A stretch of DNA of 64,000 nt from Rhizobiales bacterium 62-47 (GCA_001899255.1 MKVX01000018.1:497150-561149), one strand, 5' to 3'; counted from the stretch's first letter, positions 1-11,099 are shown. Translations and numbers: made by a program. The notes: a model not told the origin generated them from the letters alone.

Positions 1-733
1 AGGCGGCGTTGGCAAATCGACCACGGCGATCAATCTGGCGCTGGGGCTGCGCGACCTCGGATTGCGGGTCGGGTTGCTCGATGCCGATATCTACGGGCCA
101 TCGGTGCCGCGGCTGACCGGCATTCACGGCAAGCCCAGGCTGAACGACTCCAAGAAGATGATCCCGCTGGAGCAGTTCGGCCTCTCGATCATGTCGATCG
201 GCTTCCTCGTCGAAGAGGAAACCCCGATGATCTGGCGCGGTCCGATGGTGATGTCGGCCGTGACCCAAATGCTGCGTGAAGTGGCGTGGGGCGAACTCGA
301 CGTTCTGGTGGTCGACATGCCGCCGGGCACTGGCGATGCGCAACTGACGCTGGCGCAGGAGGTGCCGCTGAAGGGGGCTGTCATCGTGTCGACGCCGCAG
401 GACCTGTCGTTGATCGACGCCCGCCGTGGGTTGGCGATGTTCAAGAAGGTCAACGTGCCGGTGCTCGGCATCGTCGAAAACATGAGCTACTTCCAGTGCC
501 CCGAATGCGGCACGCGGTCGGATATCTTCGGCCATGGCGGCGCCCGGCACGAGGCCGAACGGCTCTCCGTGCCGTTCCTTGGCGAAATCCCTCTGCACAT
601 GTCGATTCGTGCCAATTCCGACGCCGGCACGCCCGTCGTGGTCAGCGAACCGGATGGTCCGCATGCTGCGATCTACCGGGAAATCGGAGGCCGGATTCGC
701 GATCAGCTCAAAGGCATTATCGCCGCTGCATGA
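1..733 (+). CDS. apbC: Mrp/ApbC (NBP35-type) iron-sulfur cluster carrier ATPase, 5' end outside window
   Basis: Deviant Walker-A P-loop ATPase that in this family binds and transfers Fe-S clusters in the cytoplasm. The window opens inside the P-loop (GGVGKST read from base 2), so the N-terminus, which often carries a DUF59 domain in long Mrp proteins, lies upstream. Visible signatures are DADIYGPS (switch I), DMPPGTGD (Walker B region) and a C-terminal CPEC pair (CxxC) that ligates the bridging cluster in the dimer. A TTG at 62 could be mistaken for a start, but the reading frame and homology clearly run through it. Ends with TGA at 731-733. Confidence 0.93.
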   Translation, partial: GGVGKSTTAINLALGLRDLGLRVGLLDADIYGPSVPRLTGIHGKPRLNDSKKMIPLEQFGLSIMSIGFLVEEETPMIWRGPMVMSAVTQMLREVAWGELDVLVVDMPPGTGDAQLTLAQEVPLKGAVIVSTPQDLSLIDARRGLAMFKKVNVPVLGIVENMSYFQCPECGTRSDIFGHGGARHEAERLSVPFLGEIPLHMSIRANSDAGTPVVVSEPDGPHAAIYREIGGRIRDQLKGIIAAA

Positions 734-934
734 TGCCGCGTTGACAGGCTGCATCGCGTGAACAATGCATTCGACTTTGGTTGAATTATCCGTTCAAGGC
801 TGTCGTCCGCGTTTTCCGCGCGCGGCGTTCCGTGTTAGACAAATTCCGTCGGAGCGCCTTCGGTCGCCTTTGTCATCCAACTGCCGCTGGACACGCTCCA
901 GCGTAACCAAAAACGCCCACCAAGGAGAAGCTGA

Positions 935-2023
<1,089 letters not shown>

Positions 2024-2042
2024 TCGTTCGGCTTCGAACAAG

Positions 2043-2074
2043 AGCCCGGCCTTCATCGAAGGTCGGGCTTTTTT
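2043..2074 (+). terminator. Rho-independent terminator after the TRAP binding-protein gene
   Basis: A 12-bp stem (2043-2054 with 2058-2069, one G-U pair), a 3-nt loop and a run of T. It lies 20 bp past the stop codon of the solute-binding protein gene. Confidence 0.85.
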
Positions 2075-2147
2075 ATTGCGCGTGTCGTCAACGCGTTGGG
2101 CCGATTGAGCAACGGCACCGGTCGGTCGGGTGAGTGCTTCAACGCGA

Positions 2148-2176
2148 AAGAGCCAAGGGAATGTCCCTTGGCTCTT
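2148..2176 (-). terminator. Hairpin between convergent TRAP genes, likely terminator for dctM
   Basis: A perfect 13-bp inverted repeat (2148-2160 with 2164-2176) around an ATG triplet loop. It sits just past the stop of the minus-strand permease gene and has T-rich flanks on both sides (tttt on plus, ttt on minus), so it may work in both directions. Confidence 0.7.
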
Positions 2177-2207
2177 TTGTTTACGTAGATCGGTTGGTTT
2201 GCGTTGC

Positions 2208-3866
2208 TTACTGGATTTTCGGCGGACCGAAATCGAGCGGCGGCATTTCGATTTGCGGCACCTCGATCTTCACCTTGTTCAGATCGACGTTCGATGCCGC
2301 TCCCTTGTAGTGCATCACCATCGAGGGGAACAGAATGACCAGGCCGACCATGACCACCTGAATGATCACGAATGGCACGGCGCCCCAGTAGATCTGGCCG
2401 GTGGTCACCGGCTCCATTCGCTTGCCGGTGACGCGGTCGATGTACGAATCCTTCGGCGCGACCGAGCGCAGGTAGAACAGGGCGAAGCCGAACGGCGGAT
2501 GCATGAAAGACGTCTGCATGTTGACGCCGAGGATGACGCCAAACCAGATCAGATCGATGCCGAGATGCTCCGCCGCCGGTCCGAGCAGCGGAATGATGAT
2601 GAAGGCCAGCTCGAAGAAGTCGAGGAAGAAGGCCAGGAAGAACACGAAGATGTTGACGAAGATCAGGAAGCCGATCTGGCCGCCCGGCAGCGACGTCAGC
2701 AGGTGTTCCACCCAGACGTGACCGTTCACGCCATAGAAGGTCAGCGAGAATACGCGCGCGCCGACCAAAATGAACACCACGAATGCGGAGAGCTTGGCTG
2801 TCGATTCCGCGGCTTGACGGATCAGATCCCATGACAGCCGGCGCTTGGCGGCGCCGAGCAACAGCGCTCCGGTAGCACCCATCGCGCCGCCTTCGGTTGG
2901 CGTCGCAACGCCGATGAAGATGGTGCCGAGCACGAGGAAGATCAGGAACAGCGGCGGCACCATGACGAATGTCGTCTGCTGCGCGATCAGCGACAGGAAA
3001 CGATATCCGGTCAGGCGATGCACGATCCAGTTGAGGACCGCCACGCCGAATGCGAACAGAATGCCGTAGAACATCGAGAAGACGACGAAATCGGCGCCGT
3101 GCGTCGCCGAGTTTCGCATCATCAGCCAAGCGAAGACGACGCTGATCGCGGTCAATACACCGAGCGATAACAGGCCGCGATTGCCGTTCGGCTCGCGAAA
3201 GCCGATGGCTTCAGTCGGCAGCCCAGGCGTGGCTTTCGGGAAGAGCAGCGAAATCAGGAGCACGTAGCCGGCATATAGCGCAGTCAGAACGAGGCCGGGA
3301 ATGAACGCGCCCTCGTACATGTCGCCGACGGAGCGACCGAGCTGGTCGGCCATGACGATCAGCACCAGCGAGGGTGGAATGATCTGGGCCAGCGTGCCTG
3401 ATGCGGCGATGACGCCGCTGGCGACGCGGCGGTCGTAGCCGTAGCGGAGCATGATCGGCAGCGAGATGAGGCCCATGGAGATCACCGACGCCGCGACGAC
3501 GCCGGTGGTTGCCGCCAGCAGCGCGCCGACGAAGATGACAGCATAGGCGAGGCCGCCGCGGATGGTGCCGAACAATTGCCCGATGGTGTCGAGCAGATCC
3601 TCGGCCATACCCGAGCGCTCAAGTACGAGGCCCATGAATGTGAAGAACGGAATCGCTAGCAGGGTGTCATTGTTCATGACCCCGTAGACACGTTCAGGCA
3701 ACGCCTGCAGAAAATTCGGTTGAAACTCGCCGAGTTCGATTCCGATAAAGGCGAAGATCAATCCCACTGCGCCGAGCGAGAATGCCACCGGATAACCGAT
3801 GAGCAGGAACACCACCAGCGCCACGAACATAATCGGCGCCATGTTGGCAATCAGAAATGCTTCCAT
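2208..3866 (-). CDS. dctM: TRAP transporter large permease (DctM family)
   Basis: Inner-membrane ion-coupled transport subunit of the TRAP system. At 552 residues it is longer than the usual 425-450, matching the longer mannitol/chloroaromatic-type subgroup. Many hydrophobic segments are visible, beginning with a VALVVFLLIGYPVAFSLG helix, and there are typical glycine- and proline-rich motifs such as AIPFFTFMGLVLERSGMAEDLL. An SD-like cagggg lies about 7 nt before the ATG. It is 28 bp downstream of dctQ in the same operon. Its C-terminus is a hydrophilic tail after the last membrane helix. Confidence 0.92.
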   Translation of the reverse strand: MEAFLIANMAPIMFVALVVFLLIGYPVAFSLGAVGLIFAFIGIELGEFQPNFLQALPERVYGVMNNDTLLAIPFFTFMGLVLERSGMAEDLLDTIGQLFGTIRGGLAYAVIFVGALLAATTGVVAASVISMGLISLPIMLRYGYDRRVASGVIAASGTLAQIIPPSLVLIVMADQLGRSVGDMYEGAFIPGLVLTALYAGYVLLISLLFPKATPGLPTEAIGFREPNGNRGLLSLGVLTAISVVFAWLMMRNSATHGADFVVFSMFYGILFAFGVAVLNWIVHRLTGYRFLSLIAQQTTFVMVPPLFLIFLVLGTIFIGVATPTEGGAMGATGALLLGAAKRRLSWDLIRQAAESTAKLSAFVVFILVGARVFSLTFYGVNGHVWVEHLLTSLPGGQIGFLIFVNIFVFFLAFFLDFFELAFIIIPLLGPAAEHLGIDLIWFGVILGVNMQTSFMHPPFGFALFYLRSVAPKDSYIDRVTGKRMEPVTTGQIYWGAVPFVIIQVVMVGLVILFPSMVMHYKGAASNVDLNKVKIEVPQIEMPPLDFGPPKIQ

Positions 3867-3894
3867 GTAAACCCCTGAGCCGGACCGGCTCTCC

Positions 3895-4476
3895 TCAATC
3901 TTGCTTCATCGCGTCGACGAGATGCTCAACCTCGGCCTCGAGGCCGGATTTCTGCGACTCGTAGGGGTCTGGGATCAGACCGCGCATTACGGCAATCCGC
4001 TTGATAAGTTCGGACACGCCTTGGATCAGGAGAAGCGCGAAGCCGATCATGATCAGTGATTTGGCCGGCCATTGCGGCAGCCCGCCGGCATTTCCCGACT
4101 GCTCGTTGATGTCATAGGAGCGCAGGAAGAAGGGGACGCTCGTGACGAGCATGACGATCGTAAGTGGCAGCAGGAAAAATGTGTGGCCGAGAACGTCGAT
4201 GAAATCGCGCACGCGCTTCGGCCAGAAGCTGTTGATGATGTCGATGCGGATATGCTCGTTCTTGAGCAGCGTCCACGGTGCGCACAACAGGAATACGATG
4301 CTGAACAGCACCCACTGCATCTCGAGCCACGCGTTCGACGATTCGTCGAACAGCTTGCGTACCGTTGCATTGATACTGGAGATAAAAACCGCGAGCACGA
4401 TAAGCCACGCAAGGTTCTTACCAATCCATGTGTTGATAGCGTCGATCCCCCGACTCAATTTCAGGAGCGATTGCAC
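3895..4476 (-). CDS. dctQ: TRAP transporter small permease (DctQ family)
   Basis: Four-helix membrane partner that joins the DctM transport subunit. The protein is 193 residues with hydrophobic segments near residues 22-40, 57-72, 92-112 and 134-155 and the characteristic WLEMQWVLFSIVFLL motif. The start is GTG at 4476, supported by a strong GGAGG-type SD on the minus strand about 7 nt upstream. It is first in the dctQ-dctM operon; the substrate-binding gene is on the other side of dctM and faces it. Confidence 0.9.
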   Translation of the reverse strand: MQSLLKLSRGIDAINTWIGKNLAWLIVLAVFISSINATVRKLFDESSNAWLEMQWVLFSIVFLLCAPWTLLKNEHIRIDIINSFWPKRVRDFIDVLGHTFFLLPLTIVMLVTSVPFFLRSYDINEQSGNAGGLPQWPAKSLIMIGFALLLIQGVSELIKRIAVMRGLIPDPYESQKSGLEAEVEHLVDAMKQD

Positions 4477-4731
4477 CGTAGCCCTCCTCGGTTAGCTCGC
4501 TTCCGCCGAATTCAGGCGCCTGCCGCATGGTGGCGCTTTTTTATAGCCGGACTGGCGTGAAGCGCCGGCACAATTTCAGCGCATCAAGCCTCCGTCAATT
4601 GGAAGTTTGAGCATATAGCAAAAGGGATTAGCCGAGGAGTCCCCGCGGCGGATGCCTCAAAAAGATGCATCGGCGGAGGTTTTAGTTCGGAGGGAGGCTG
4701 GCTGGTTCTCCCCACGGTCGCGTCGGGAATC

Positions 4732-5763
4732 TCAGCCGCCGGTGACGCTCATGTGGCGGCTGACGCTAGGGCGGTTATGCCGGCGATCGATGATGAAATC
4801 GTGCCCCTTCGGCTTGGTGCCGATGGCGCGGTCGATCGTGGCGTTGAGCAATTCGTTGTCGGTCGACGCCCGCAAGGGTTTGCGGAGGTCGGAGGCATCT
4901 TCATGGCCAAGACAGGTGTGAATCGTCCCGGTGCAGGTGATGCGGACGCGGTTGCAGGATTCACAGAAGTTATGCGTCATCGGCGTGATGAAGCCGAGCT
5001 TGCCGCCGGTCTCACCGACACTGACGTAACGGGCCGGGCCGCCGGTGCTCTCCGGCAGGTCGGCGAGGGTGTAGTTCGCGGCGAGCCGGGTACGCAGCAG
5101 CGACAGCGGCAGGTATTGGTCGATGCGGCCTTCGCCGATATCGCCCATCGGCATGACCTCGATCAGGGTCAGCGTCATGCCTTTACCGTGCGCCCATTCC
5201 ATCAGCGCCGGAATCTCGTCTTCATTGACGTTCTTCAGCGCGACGGCGTTGATCTTCACGGCGATACCGGCGGCCAGCGCCGCTTCGATTCCGTCGAGCA
5301 CCTTGTTGATGTCGCCCCAACGGGTGATCGTCTTGAACTTGGCCGGATCGAGCGTGTCGAGCGAGACGTTGATGCGGCGAACGCCGCAGTCATGCAGTTC
5401 GTTGGCGAAACGGGCGAGCTGCGACCCGTTGGTGGTCAGTGTCAGCTCGTCGAGGGCGCCACTGTCGAGGTGGCGAGACAATGAGCGGATCAGCGACATC
5501 ACGTTGCGCCGGACCAGCGGCTCGCCGCCGGTGAGGCGCAGCTTGCGGACGCCCTTGGCGATGAAGGCCGAACACAGCCGATCCAGCTCTTCCAGCGACA
5601 GCAGATCGGCCTTGGGGAGGAATGTCATGTCCTCCGACATGCAATAGAAGCAGCGGAGATCGCAGCGATCGGTTACCGACACCCGCAGGTAGCTGATCGT
5701 CCGCCCAAACGGATCGATCATCGCTGTGGGGCGAGTTGCGAGGCCGATCGTCGTGTCTGACAT
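4732..5763 (-). CDS. moaA: GTP 3',8-cyclase MoaA (molybdenum cofactor biosynthesis)
   Basis: Radical SAM enzyme that, with MoaC, converts GTP to cyclic pyranopterin monophosphate, the first step of molybdopterin synthesis. The N-terminal SAM cluster motif CDLRCFYC (CxxxCxxC), the [10 protein letters not shown] motif and the second C-terminal cluster FCESCNR with a later TCLG Cys are all present. The chain ends in Gly-Gly, the tail needed for activity. I chose ATG 5763, giving 343 residues as in close relatives; an in-frame ATG at 5805 would add 14 residues. No other moa gene is adjacent. Confidence 0.94.
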   Translation of the reverse strand: MSDTTIGLATRPTAMIDPFGRTISYLRVSVTDRCDLRCFYCMSEDMTFLPKADLLSLEELDRLCSAFIAKGVRKLRLTGGEPLVRRNVMSLIRSLSRHLDSGALDELTLTTNGSQLARFANELHDCGVRRINVSLDTLDPAKFKTITRWGDINKVLDGIEAALAAGIAVKINAVALKNVNEDEIPALMEWAHGKGMTLTLIEVMPMGDIGEGRIDQYLPLSLLRTRLAANYTLADLPESTGGPARYVSVGETGGKLGFITPMTHNFCESCNRVRITCTGTIHTCLGHEDASDLRKPLRASTDNELLNATIDRAIGTKPKGHDFIIDRRHNRPSVSRHMSVTGG

Positions 5764-5871
5764 ATGAAGCCGCTTTGCATTCGTCGCCAGCCTGGCGAAA
5801 TTCATATCCCTGTCTACAGAATGTAGATGTGGCGGCTCCCCGGCACAATCATCCGATGGAACAAATGTCGG

Positions 5872-6354
5872 TCAGCGGGTCGGCGCGGGTGCTGCCGGTG
5901 CGGGTGCGGCGGGCGCCGGCGCAGGGAACGCCGAACCGGCGGCGGCCGGTGCTGCAGCAGCCGGTTTCGGCGCCGGTGGCTTGCGCGGCTTGCGGCGCTG
6001 CTTCTTCGGCGGCTCCGTGGGCTGCAACTCCGCGACAACCGGGTTGGGATCGAACGTCGTTACCGCGGGCGAGGTGAAGTCGCCCGGCAGATGCGTTACC
6101 TGCACGGGGACCGTCAAAGGCTGGTGTTTTGCCAGCGTAAACGTGACATTGAAGCTCTCGGCGCTCTCCGGCACCGAGATAGAACAGGGCGTCTTGCAGC
6201 TCGTGCCAAGGGAACTTGCTGCATCGGCACCGGGCGGGACCGAGTCGACGGGCACCGAGACCATCTTCGGTGTTGGCTTGAAAGAATCCATCGAAACGGA
6301 AGAGCAGCCGGCGAGGCTCAAGCCCGCGACAGCAATCACGATGACATTACGCAT
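5872..6354 (-). CDS. Lipoprotein with Pro/Ala-rich C-terminal tail
   Basis: A 160-residue protein with a lipoprotein signal peptide (lipobox LAGC near residue 17). A small beta-rich region follows (about 30-110), including SVPPGADAASS and LGTSCKTPCSISV, which resemble a PEGA-like envelope domain. The last 50 residues are a basic KKQRRKPRKPP stretch and then almost only Pro and Ala, which could extend through peptidoglycan. Start at 6354 is placed so the signal peptide begins with MRNVIVIAV; the in-frame extension upstream looks non-coding. The function is unknown. Confidence 0.75.
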   Translation of the reverse strand: MRNVIVIAVAGLSLAGCSSVSMDSFKPTPKMVSVPVDSVPPGADAASSLGTSCKTPCSISVPESAESFNVTFTLAKHQPLTVPVQVTHLPGDFTSPAVTTFDPNPVVAELQPTEPPKKQRRKPRKPPAPKPAAAAPAAAGSAFPAPAPAAPAPAAPAPTR

Positions 6355-6482
6355 GGTCCACCCGTCATTCTTGTGCGGCGATCCGCCACAGTCCCCGGCG
6401 CGACCATAAGAGGGAGCGCAGTTTCGTGCAACATCCCGGCAAGGAATAGCCACAGGGGCTCAGGAATTTTGGTAAATCGCAA

Positions 6483-7178
6483 TTATTGGAATGCGTTAGC
6501 CCTTTTAGGCGGTGCCAGGCTGGCAACACTGTCGGGCAATTCGCGCATGTGATGGATCAGCCGGTCGGGCTTGAGTTCAGCAATTGGAACTTCGGTATAG
6601 CCGAATGTCACGCCGATGACGGGTACGCCCGCGCGCCGCGCCACGCCGACATCGGTGCCAGCATCGCCGACCATGATCGTCGACGCGATATCGCCACCGG
6701 CGCGGACAACGGTCTGTTGCAGTATGACCGGGTCGGGCTTCGATACGCCAAATGTATCTGCGCCGCAGATCGCTGCGAAACGCGAGGTCATGCCGAGTTT
6801 GTCGAGTAGCTGCCGCGAAAGCCATTCCAGCTTGTTGGTGCAGACCGCCAGCAGATATCCCTGCGCGCTGAGTTGATCGAGCGCATCGAGCAGTCCATCG
6901 AACGGGCGCGATTCGTCGGCGATGTGTTCGGCGTAATAATCGATGAAGTCGGCGACCAGCCGGTTCATGCCGGCGGTATCGACTTGGCGGCCTTCGACCT
7001 CCAATCCGCGCTCGATGAGGCGGCGCGCTCCGGCGCCGATCAGATTGCGCGCGGAGGCGAGCGGCAACGGTGGCAGCTTCTCGCGCTTCAGGATATGATT
7101 GAGCGCGCCGATTAGGTCCGGGGCGGTATCGACGAGGGTGCCGTCGAGATCGAATGCGATAACGCGGGATATGGCCAT
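6483..7178 (-). CDS. gph: Phosphoglycolate phosphatase (HAD superfamily)
   Basis: HAD-type phosphatase that removes phosphate from 2-phosphoglycolate. The nucleophile motif is DLDGTLVDTAPDL, motif III contains the SKPDPVILQQ lysine, and the final acidic motif is MVGDAGTDVGVARRAG. The length of 231 residues is normal. Gph and other HAD phosphatases are hard to separate by sequence alone, but the DTAPDL variant and the divergent neighbour rpiA favour Gph. Confidence 0.88.
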   Translation of the reverse strand: MAISRVIAFDLDGTLVDTAPDLIGALNHILKREKLPPLPLASARNLIGAGARRLIERGLEVEGRQVDTAGMNRLVADFIDYYAEHIADESRPFDGLLDALDQLSAQGYLLAVCTNKLEWLSRQLLDKLGMTSRFAAICGADTFGVSKPDPVILQQTVVRAGGDIASTIMVGDAGTDVGVARRAGVPVIGVTFGYTEVPIAELKPDRLIHHMRELPDSVASLAPPKRANAFQ

Positions 7179-7365
7179 GACCGATCGCTATCCGGCCCCG
7201 GCCTGTCTGGCAAGCAATCCCGGTCCCGCAGATCGGGCAACTGAGGAAAATGTCGACGGAGCCTGTTCCAAGGCGTCGATCGGGGCTAGATATGCCGGCC
7301 CGCCGTCGTTGATGGTACGGCAAAATCGGCGATCTCGCATTTAACCGTTCGGAGCGAAATCAGGA

Positions 7366-8064
7366 ATGAGCCTGGATGAATTGAAGCGGCAGGCGGCCGC
7401 ACGCGCGCTCGAATACGTCCAGGATGGCATGAAGCTTGGGCTTGGCACCGGATCGACGGCGAAGCATTTCGTCGAGCTGCTGGGCGAGCGGGTCAGGGCT
7501 GGCCTGGATGTCATTGGGGTGCCGACATCGGAGGCGACCCGCGCCGATGCCGAGCGTTGCGGCATCCGGCTGACGACGCTGGACGACCTCAACCAACTCG
7601 ACCTGACCGTCGATGGCGCCGACGAGATCGATCCGGCGCTCAACCTCATCAAGGGCGGCGGCGGCGCGCTGTTGCGCGAGAAGATCGTCGCGGCGGCCTC
7701 CGACCGCATGATCGTCATTGCCGACGAGACCAAATGGGTGCAGACGCTGGGGCGCTTCCCGTTGCCCATCGAAGTTATCCCGTTCGGATTGGCAGCGACA
7801 CTGCGGGGTATCGAGCGGGCGTTCGCGGCCAGCGGCGTTTCCGGCCCGTTGACCATCCGAAAAACCAAGGATGGCCATGCTTTTGTCACCGATGGCGGCC
7901 ACTGGATTGTCGATGCGGGCCTCGGTCAAATCCCCGATGCACCGCGTCTGGCAGGGCTGCTGGCGTCGATCCCCGGCGTCGTCGAACATGGCCTGTTTAT
8001 CGGTCTGGCGAGCACCACAATGCTTGCAGGTTCGCAAGGAATTCGCGTTATCGAACGGCCGTAG
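7366..8064 (+). CDS. rpiA: Ribose-5-phosphate isomerase A
   Basis: Interconverts ribose 5-phosphate and ribulose 5-phosphate in the pentose phosphate pathway. Family signatures [24 protein letters not shown] and [12 protein letters not shown] are intact, with the catalytic Asp and Glu in the latter two. The 232-residue length is typical. It is divergent from gph and is followed after 23 bp by a DUF2059 gene with its own SD. Confidence 0.95.
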   Translation: MSLDELKRQAAARALEYVQDGMKLGLGTGSTAKHFVELLGERVRAGLDVIGVPTSEATRADAERCGIRLTTLDDLNQLDLTVDGADEIDPALNLIKGGGGALLREKIVAAASDRMIVIADETKWVQTLGRFPLPIEVIPFGLAATLRGIERAFAASGVSGPLTIRKTKDGHAFVTDGGHWIVDAGLGQIPDAPRLAGLLASIPGVVEHGLFIGLASTTMLAGSQGIRVIERP

Positions 8065-8087
8065 TGCCGCAATTGAGGAGTTTTGGC

Positions 8088-8633
8088 ATGAACTACGTTT
8101 CTCGCGTTTTGTTGGCTGGTGGTGTCGCGGCAGGGCTCGCGCTGTCGAGCGTGGCTGCGCATGCGCAGGCCAAGGCGCAGCCGCAGCCGGCTCAGGCCCA
8201 GGTCAAGCCATCGACGCCCGGCGCGATCGCCGCTGCCAAGGAACTGCTCAAGCTGAAGAACGCTCAGGGCATGTACGCCAGCGCCGTTCCGAATATCGTT
8301 CAGCGCACCAAGGATTCCCTTTTGCGCAATAACCTGAACTACCAGAAGGACCTCGACGAGGTCGCCGTCGTCGTCGCCAAGAATCTCGCGGGGCGCGACA
8401 GCGAGATCGGCGAACAGATGGCGAAGATCTACGCCAGCGATTTCACCGAGCAGGAACTGAAGGACCTCGTGACGTTCTATAAATCTCCGCTCGGGCAGAA
8501 GTTGCTTGCCGAAGAACCGAAGTCGATCGCTGCGAGCGTATCCTACATGAATCAGTGGGCGCAGGCTTTCGCGGCGCAGGCCGACGAGCAGTTCCGCGCC
8601 GAGATGAAGAAGCGCGGCAAGCCGGTGATGTAA
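8088..8633 (+). CDS. DUF2059 domain protein, exported
   Basis: A 181-residue protein with a cleavable signal peptide (hydrophobic to about residue 25, ending VAAHAQA) and a linker rich in Ala, Gln and Pro. The DUF2059 region contains the hallmark LVTFYKSPLGQKLLAEEP. An SD (gaggag) lies 8 nt before the ATG. The domain occurs widely in alphaproteobacterial periplasmic proteins but has no defined biochemical role. It ends 32 bp before gor, so the two may be co-transcribed. Confidence 0.9.
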   Translation: MNYVSRVLLAGGVAAGLALSSVAAHAQAKAQPQPAQAQVKPSTPGAIAAAKELLKLKNAQGMYASAVPNIVQRTKDSLLRNNLNYQKDLDEVAVVVAKNLAGRDSEIGEQMAKIYASDFTEQELKDLVTFYKSPLGQKLLAEEPKSIAASVSYMNQWAQAFAAQADEQFRAEMKKRGKPVM

Positions 8634-8665
8634 GGCGGCGACAACGCAGCGAGGCAGGCGCAACG

Positions 8666-10051
8666 ATGGCTGAATTCGATACGGATCTGTTTGTCATCGG
8701 TGGCGGCTCGGGTGGCGTACGCGCCGCGCGGATCGCTGCCGGACATGGCGCGCGCGTTGTCATCGCGGAAGAGTATCGCATGGGCGGCACCTGCGTGATC
8801 CGCGGTTGCGTGCCGAAAAAGCTGATGGTCTATGCCTCGCACATCCGTCACGAGATCGAGGACGCGGCCGGGTTTGGCTGGACCATTCCGTCCGCGACCT
8901 TCGATTGGCCGACGCTGATCGCCAACAAGGATAAGGAGATCGCGCGGCTCGAGGCGGCCTACACCACGAACGTCGAGAAGGCGGGCGCACGTATCGTCAA
9001 GTCGCGCGCGGTGTTCGAGGATGCGCACACGCTGCGGCTGATGAGCGGCGAAACCATGACTGCGAAATACATTCTCGTCGCCACCGGCGGTGCGCCCAAT
9101 CACGGGCGAACGATTCCCGGCATCGAACATGTGATTTCGTCGAATGAAGTGTTCCACCTGCCGGCGCTGCCGAAGCGCATCCTGATTCAGGGCGGCGGTT
9201 ACATCGCGCTGGAATTCGCCTGCATCTTCGCCGGGCTAGGCTCCGACGTGACGCTGGTCTATCGCGGCGACAACATCCTGCGCGGATTCGATGATGACGT
9301 GCGGACGCATGTACGCACTGAGATGGAGAAGGACGGCATCACCATTCTCACAGGCTGTACCGTCGACAGAGTGGAAAAGCATGGCGAGGAATTCACCTCG
9401 CATCTGTCGAACGGTTCGAGCGTGGCGTCCGACAAGGTGATGTTCGCGATCGGCCGTCATCCGGCCGTCGCCAATCTTGGATTGGAGAAGGCTGGCGTCG
9501 CTATCAATCCGCATAACGGCGGCATTGCCGTGGATCATTTTTCGCGGACGTCGGTGCCGCATATCTACGCCATCGGCGACGTGACGCATCGCTTCAACCT
9601 GACACCGGTGGCGATCCGCGAGGGCCATGCCTTTGCCGATACGGTTTTCGGCAAACGCGAAGTGCGTGTCGATCACGCCGACGTTCCGACGGCGGTTTTC
9701 TCGCAGCCGCAGGTAGCCACGGTCGGTTTGACCGAGGCACAGGCGCGCGAGCAATTCGCCAGCGTCGATATCTACAAGGCCAGCTTCCGGCCGATGAAGG
9801 CGACGCTGTCCGGTCGCGATACGCGGGTGCTGATGAAGCTCATCGTCGACGCCACGAGCGACCGTGTGGTCGGTTGCCACATCGTCGGACCCGATGCGGC
9901 CGAAATCATTCAAGTCGTCGGCATCGCAGTGAAGATGAAGGCGACCAAGGCTGATTTCGACGCGACCGTCGCGCTGCATCCGACCTCGGCGGAAGAACTC
10001 GTCACCATGCGCACGCCGACCGCGCGATACGTGCGGGAAGCGGCGGAGTAG
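8666..10051 (+). CDS. gor: Glutathione-disulfide reductase
   Basis: FAD- and NADPH-dependent enzyme that reduces GSSG in the cytoplasm. The FAD motif GGGSGGVRAAR is at residues 12-22 and the redox-active disulfide is GGTCVIRGCVPKK (Cys43, Cys48). A second nucleotide-binding motif, GGGYIALEFA, follows. The C-terminal HPTSAEELVTMR holds the His-Glu pair of the dimer interface. The length of 461 residues is standard. ATG 8666 was chosen because upstream sequence in frame belongs to the preceding gene's end. Confidence 0.95.
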   Translation: MAEFDTDLFVIGGGSGGVRAARIAAGHGARVVIAEEYRMGGTCVIRGCVPKKLMVYASHIRHEIEDAAGFGWTIPSATFDWPTLIANKDKEIARLEAAYTTNVEKAGARIVKSRAVFEDAHTLRLMSGETMTAKYILVATGGAPNHGRTIPGIEHVISSNEVFHLPALPKRILIQGGGYIALEFACIFAGLGSDVTLVYRGDNILRGFDDDVRTHVRTEMEKDGITILTGCTVDRVEKHGEEFTSHLSNGSSVASDKVMFAIGRHPAVANLGLEKAGVAINPHNGGIAVDHFSRTSVPHIYAIGDVTHRFNLTPVAIREGHAFADTVFGKREVRVDHADVPTAVFSQPQVATVGLTEAQAREQFASVDIYKASFRPMKATLSGRDTRVLMKLIVDATSDRVVGCHIVGPDAAEIIQVVGIAVKMKATKADFDATVALHPTSAEELVTMRTPTARYVREAAE

Positions 10052-10080
10052 AGCTAGCCATTGAGATTGGATTTGTTGCC

Positions 10081-10173
10081 GTCACCCTGAGGCGGACTTG
10101 CGTAGCAACGCCCTCGAAGGGGGACGGCGACCCTTCGAGGCTCGCGGCAAGCCGCTCGCACCTCAGGATGACG
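10081..10173. repeat. Interspersed palindromic repeat after gor
   Basis: About 93 bp with inverted ends (gtcaccctgagg against cctcaggatgac) and an internal pair (ccctcgaagg against cccttcgagg). It sits between convergent gor and the hydrolase gene. This form is typical of short non-coding palindromes scattered through Bradyrhizobium-type genomes; it may also serve as a bidirectional terminator. Confidence 0.7.
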
Positions 10174-10190
10174 CCTTCGTGCGCGCTGGC

Positions 10191-11099
10191 CTATTCCATC
10201 ACGCCGAGCCAATCCGCCGCCGCGTGCCACAGCGTGTCGCGATGCTCGCTGCGGAAGAATCCCGTATGGCCGATCTTGTTCACGCCGGCGTCGGCGGGCG
10301 CGATGGAAATGACCTCTGGCGTCGTTGCGGTGAACGCCGAACACAGCAGCTCGACCGCGGGTCGCGGCGCCCAGGTGTCGTCGGTGAAGCTCAGCGCGCG
10401 AAGCGGGGCGCGATAGTTGGCGAAGTTGGCGAGCGCCGTCAGGGTCGGATCATCGAGCAGATAGCGCTTGCTCATCACCCAGCGGGTCCATTCGAGAAAC
10501 ACGCCTTTCGGCAGATCCTGCCCCAGCATCAGCCGGCCTGGCAGGTAGCCGAACGCGCGCGTCAGCGGCACGCCGATGAAGTTCATGAACAGGTAGACGC
10601 GATAGCGTTCCGGCGCCGGCATCAGCTTCCAGTAAGCCGCCTGTGCCGAGACGAACAATGCGCGCGATATTTCGGCGTTGTTGGGGAGCAATCCGAGCGC
10701 CTGACCGCCGAACGAATGGCCGACGTAGAGCAACGGCACGCCGCCATAGCGCTGGCGCATCCAGGTCACCGCGCCGGTGACATCCTTTGCCGCCCAATCG
10801 GCCATCGAGGCTTCGAAGCCCCGCAGCGAAGCGGGCCGGGTAGCATCGGTGGCGGATTTCAATCGTGAGCCGCCGATGCCGCGATAATCGTAGGTCAGCA
10901 CCGCGCAGCCCTGGCGGGAGAGGTAACTGGCGAAGCTTTTGTAGAATCCGCGCGGAACCGCAGTGGCCGAATTGATCAGGACGGCGTGACGCTTTTTGGC
11001 GCTACGCGGCAGAAAAAGCGTGGCTCCGAGCGCAAATCCATCGCTTGCGGGTATGGTGATGTCGTCGCAGAACACATCGTCGAATGCTTCGCTGGTCAC
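10191..11099 (-). CDS. Alpha/beta hydrolase, function unassigned
   Basis: An alpha/beta-fold serine hydrolase of about 302 residues. The nucleophile elbow is GHSFGGQ, and [10 protein letters not shown] precedes it, as in the YheT/esterase-like family. A C-terminal GHTGFF His is a likely catalytic His. The start is a judgement: GTG 11099 begins a chain that looks like the fold's first strand, whereas the in-frame ATG at 11222 adds 41 residues with several rare ATA codons and overlaps the upstream region of aroG. Substrate unknown. Confidence 0.8.
   Translation of the reverse strand: MTSEAFDDVFCDDITIPASDGFALGATLFLPRSAKKRHAVLINSATAVPRGFYKSFASYLSRQGCAVLTYDYRGIGGSRLKSATDATRPASLRGFEASMADWAAKDVTGAVTWMRQRYGGVPLLYVGHSFGGQALGLLPNNAEISRALFVSAQAAYWKLMPAPERYRVYLFMNFIGVPLTRAFGYLPGRLMLGQDLPKGVFLEWTRWVMSKRYLLDDPTLTALANFANYRAPLRALSFTDDTWAPRPAVELLCSAFTATTPEVISIAPADAGVNKIGHTGFFRSEHRDTLWHAAADWLGVME

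Noticed and set aside
4652-4921. Plus-strand open frame over the moaA 3' end
   Set aside because: Overlaps moaA on the other strand and lacks domain features or an SD.
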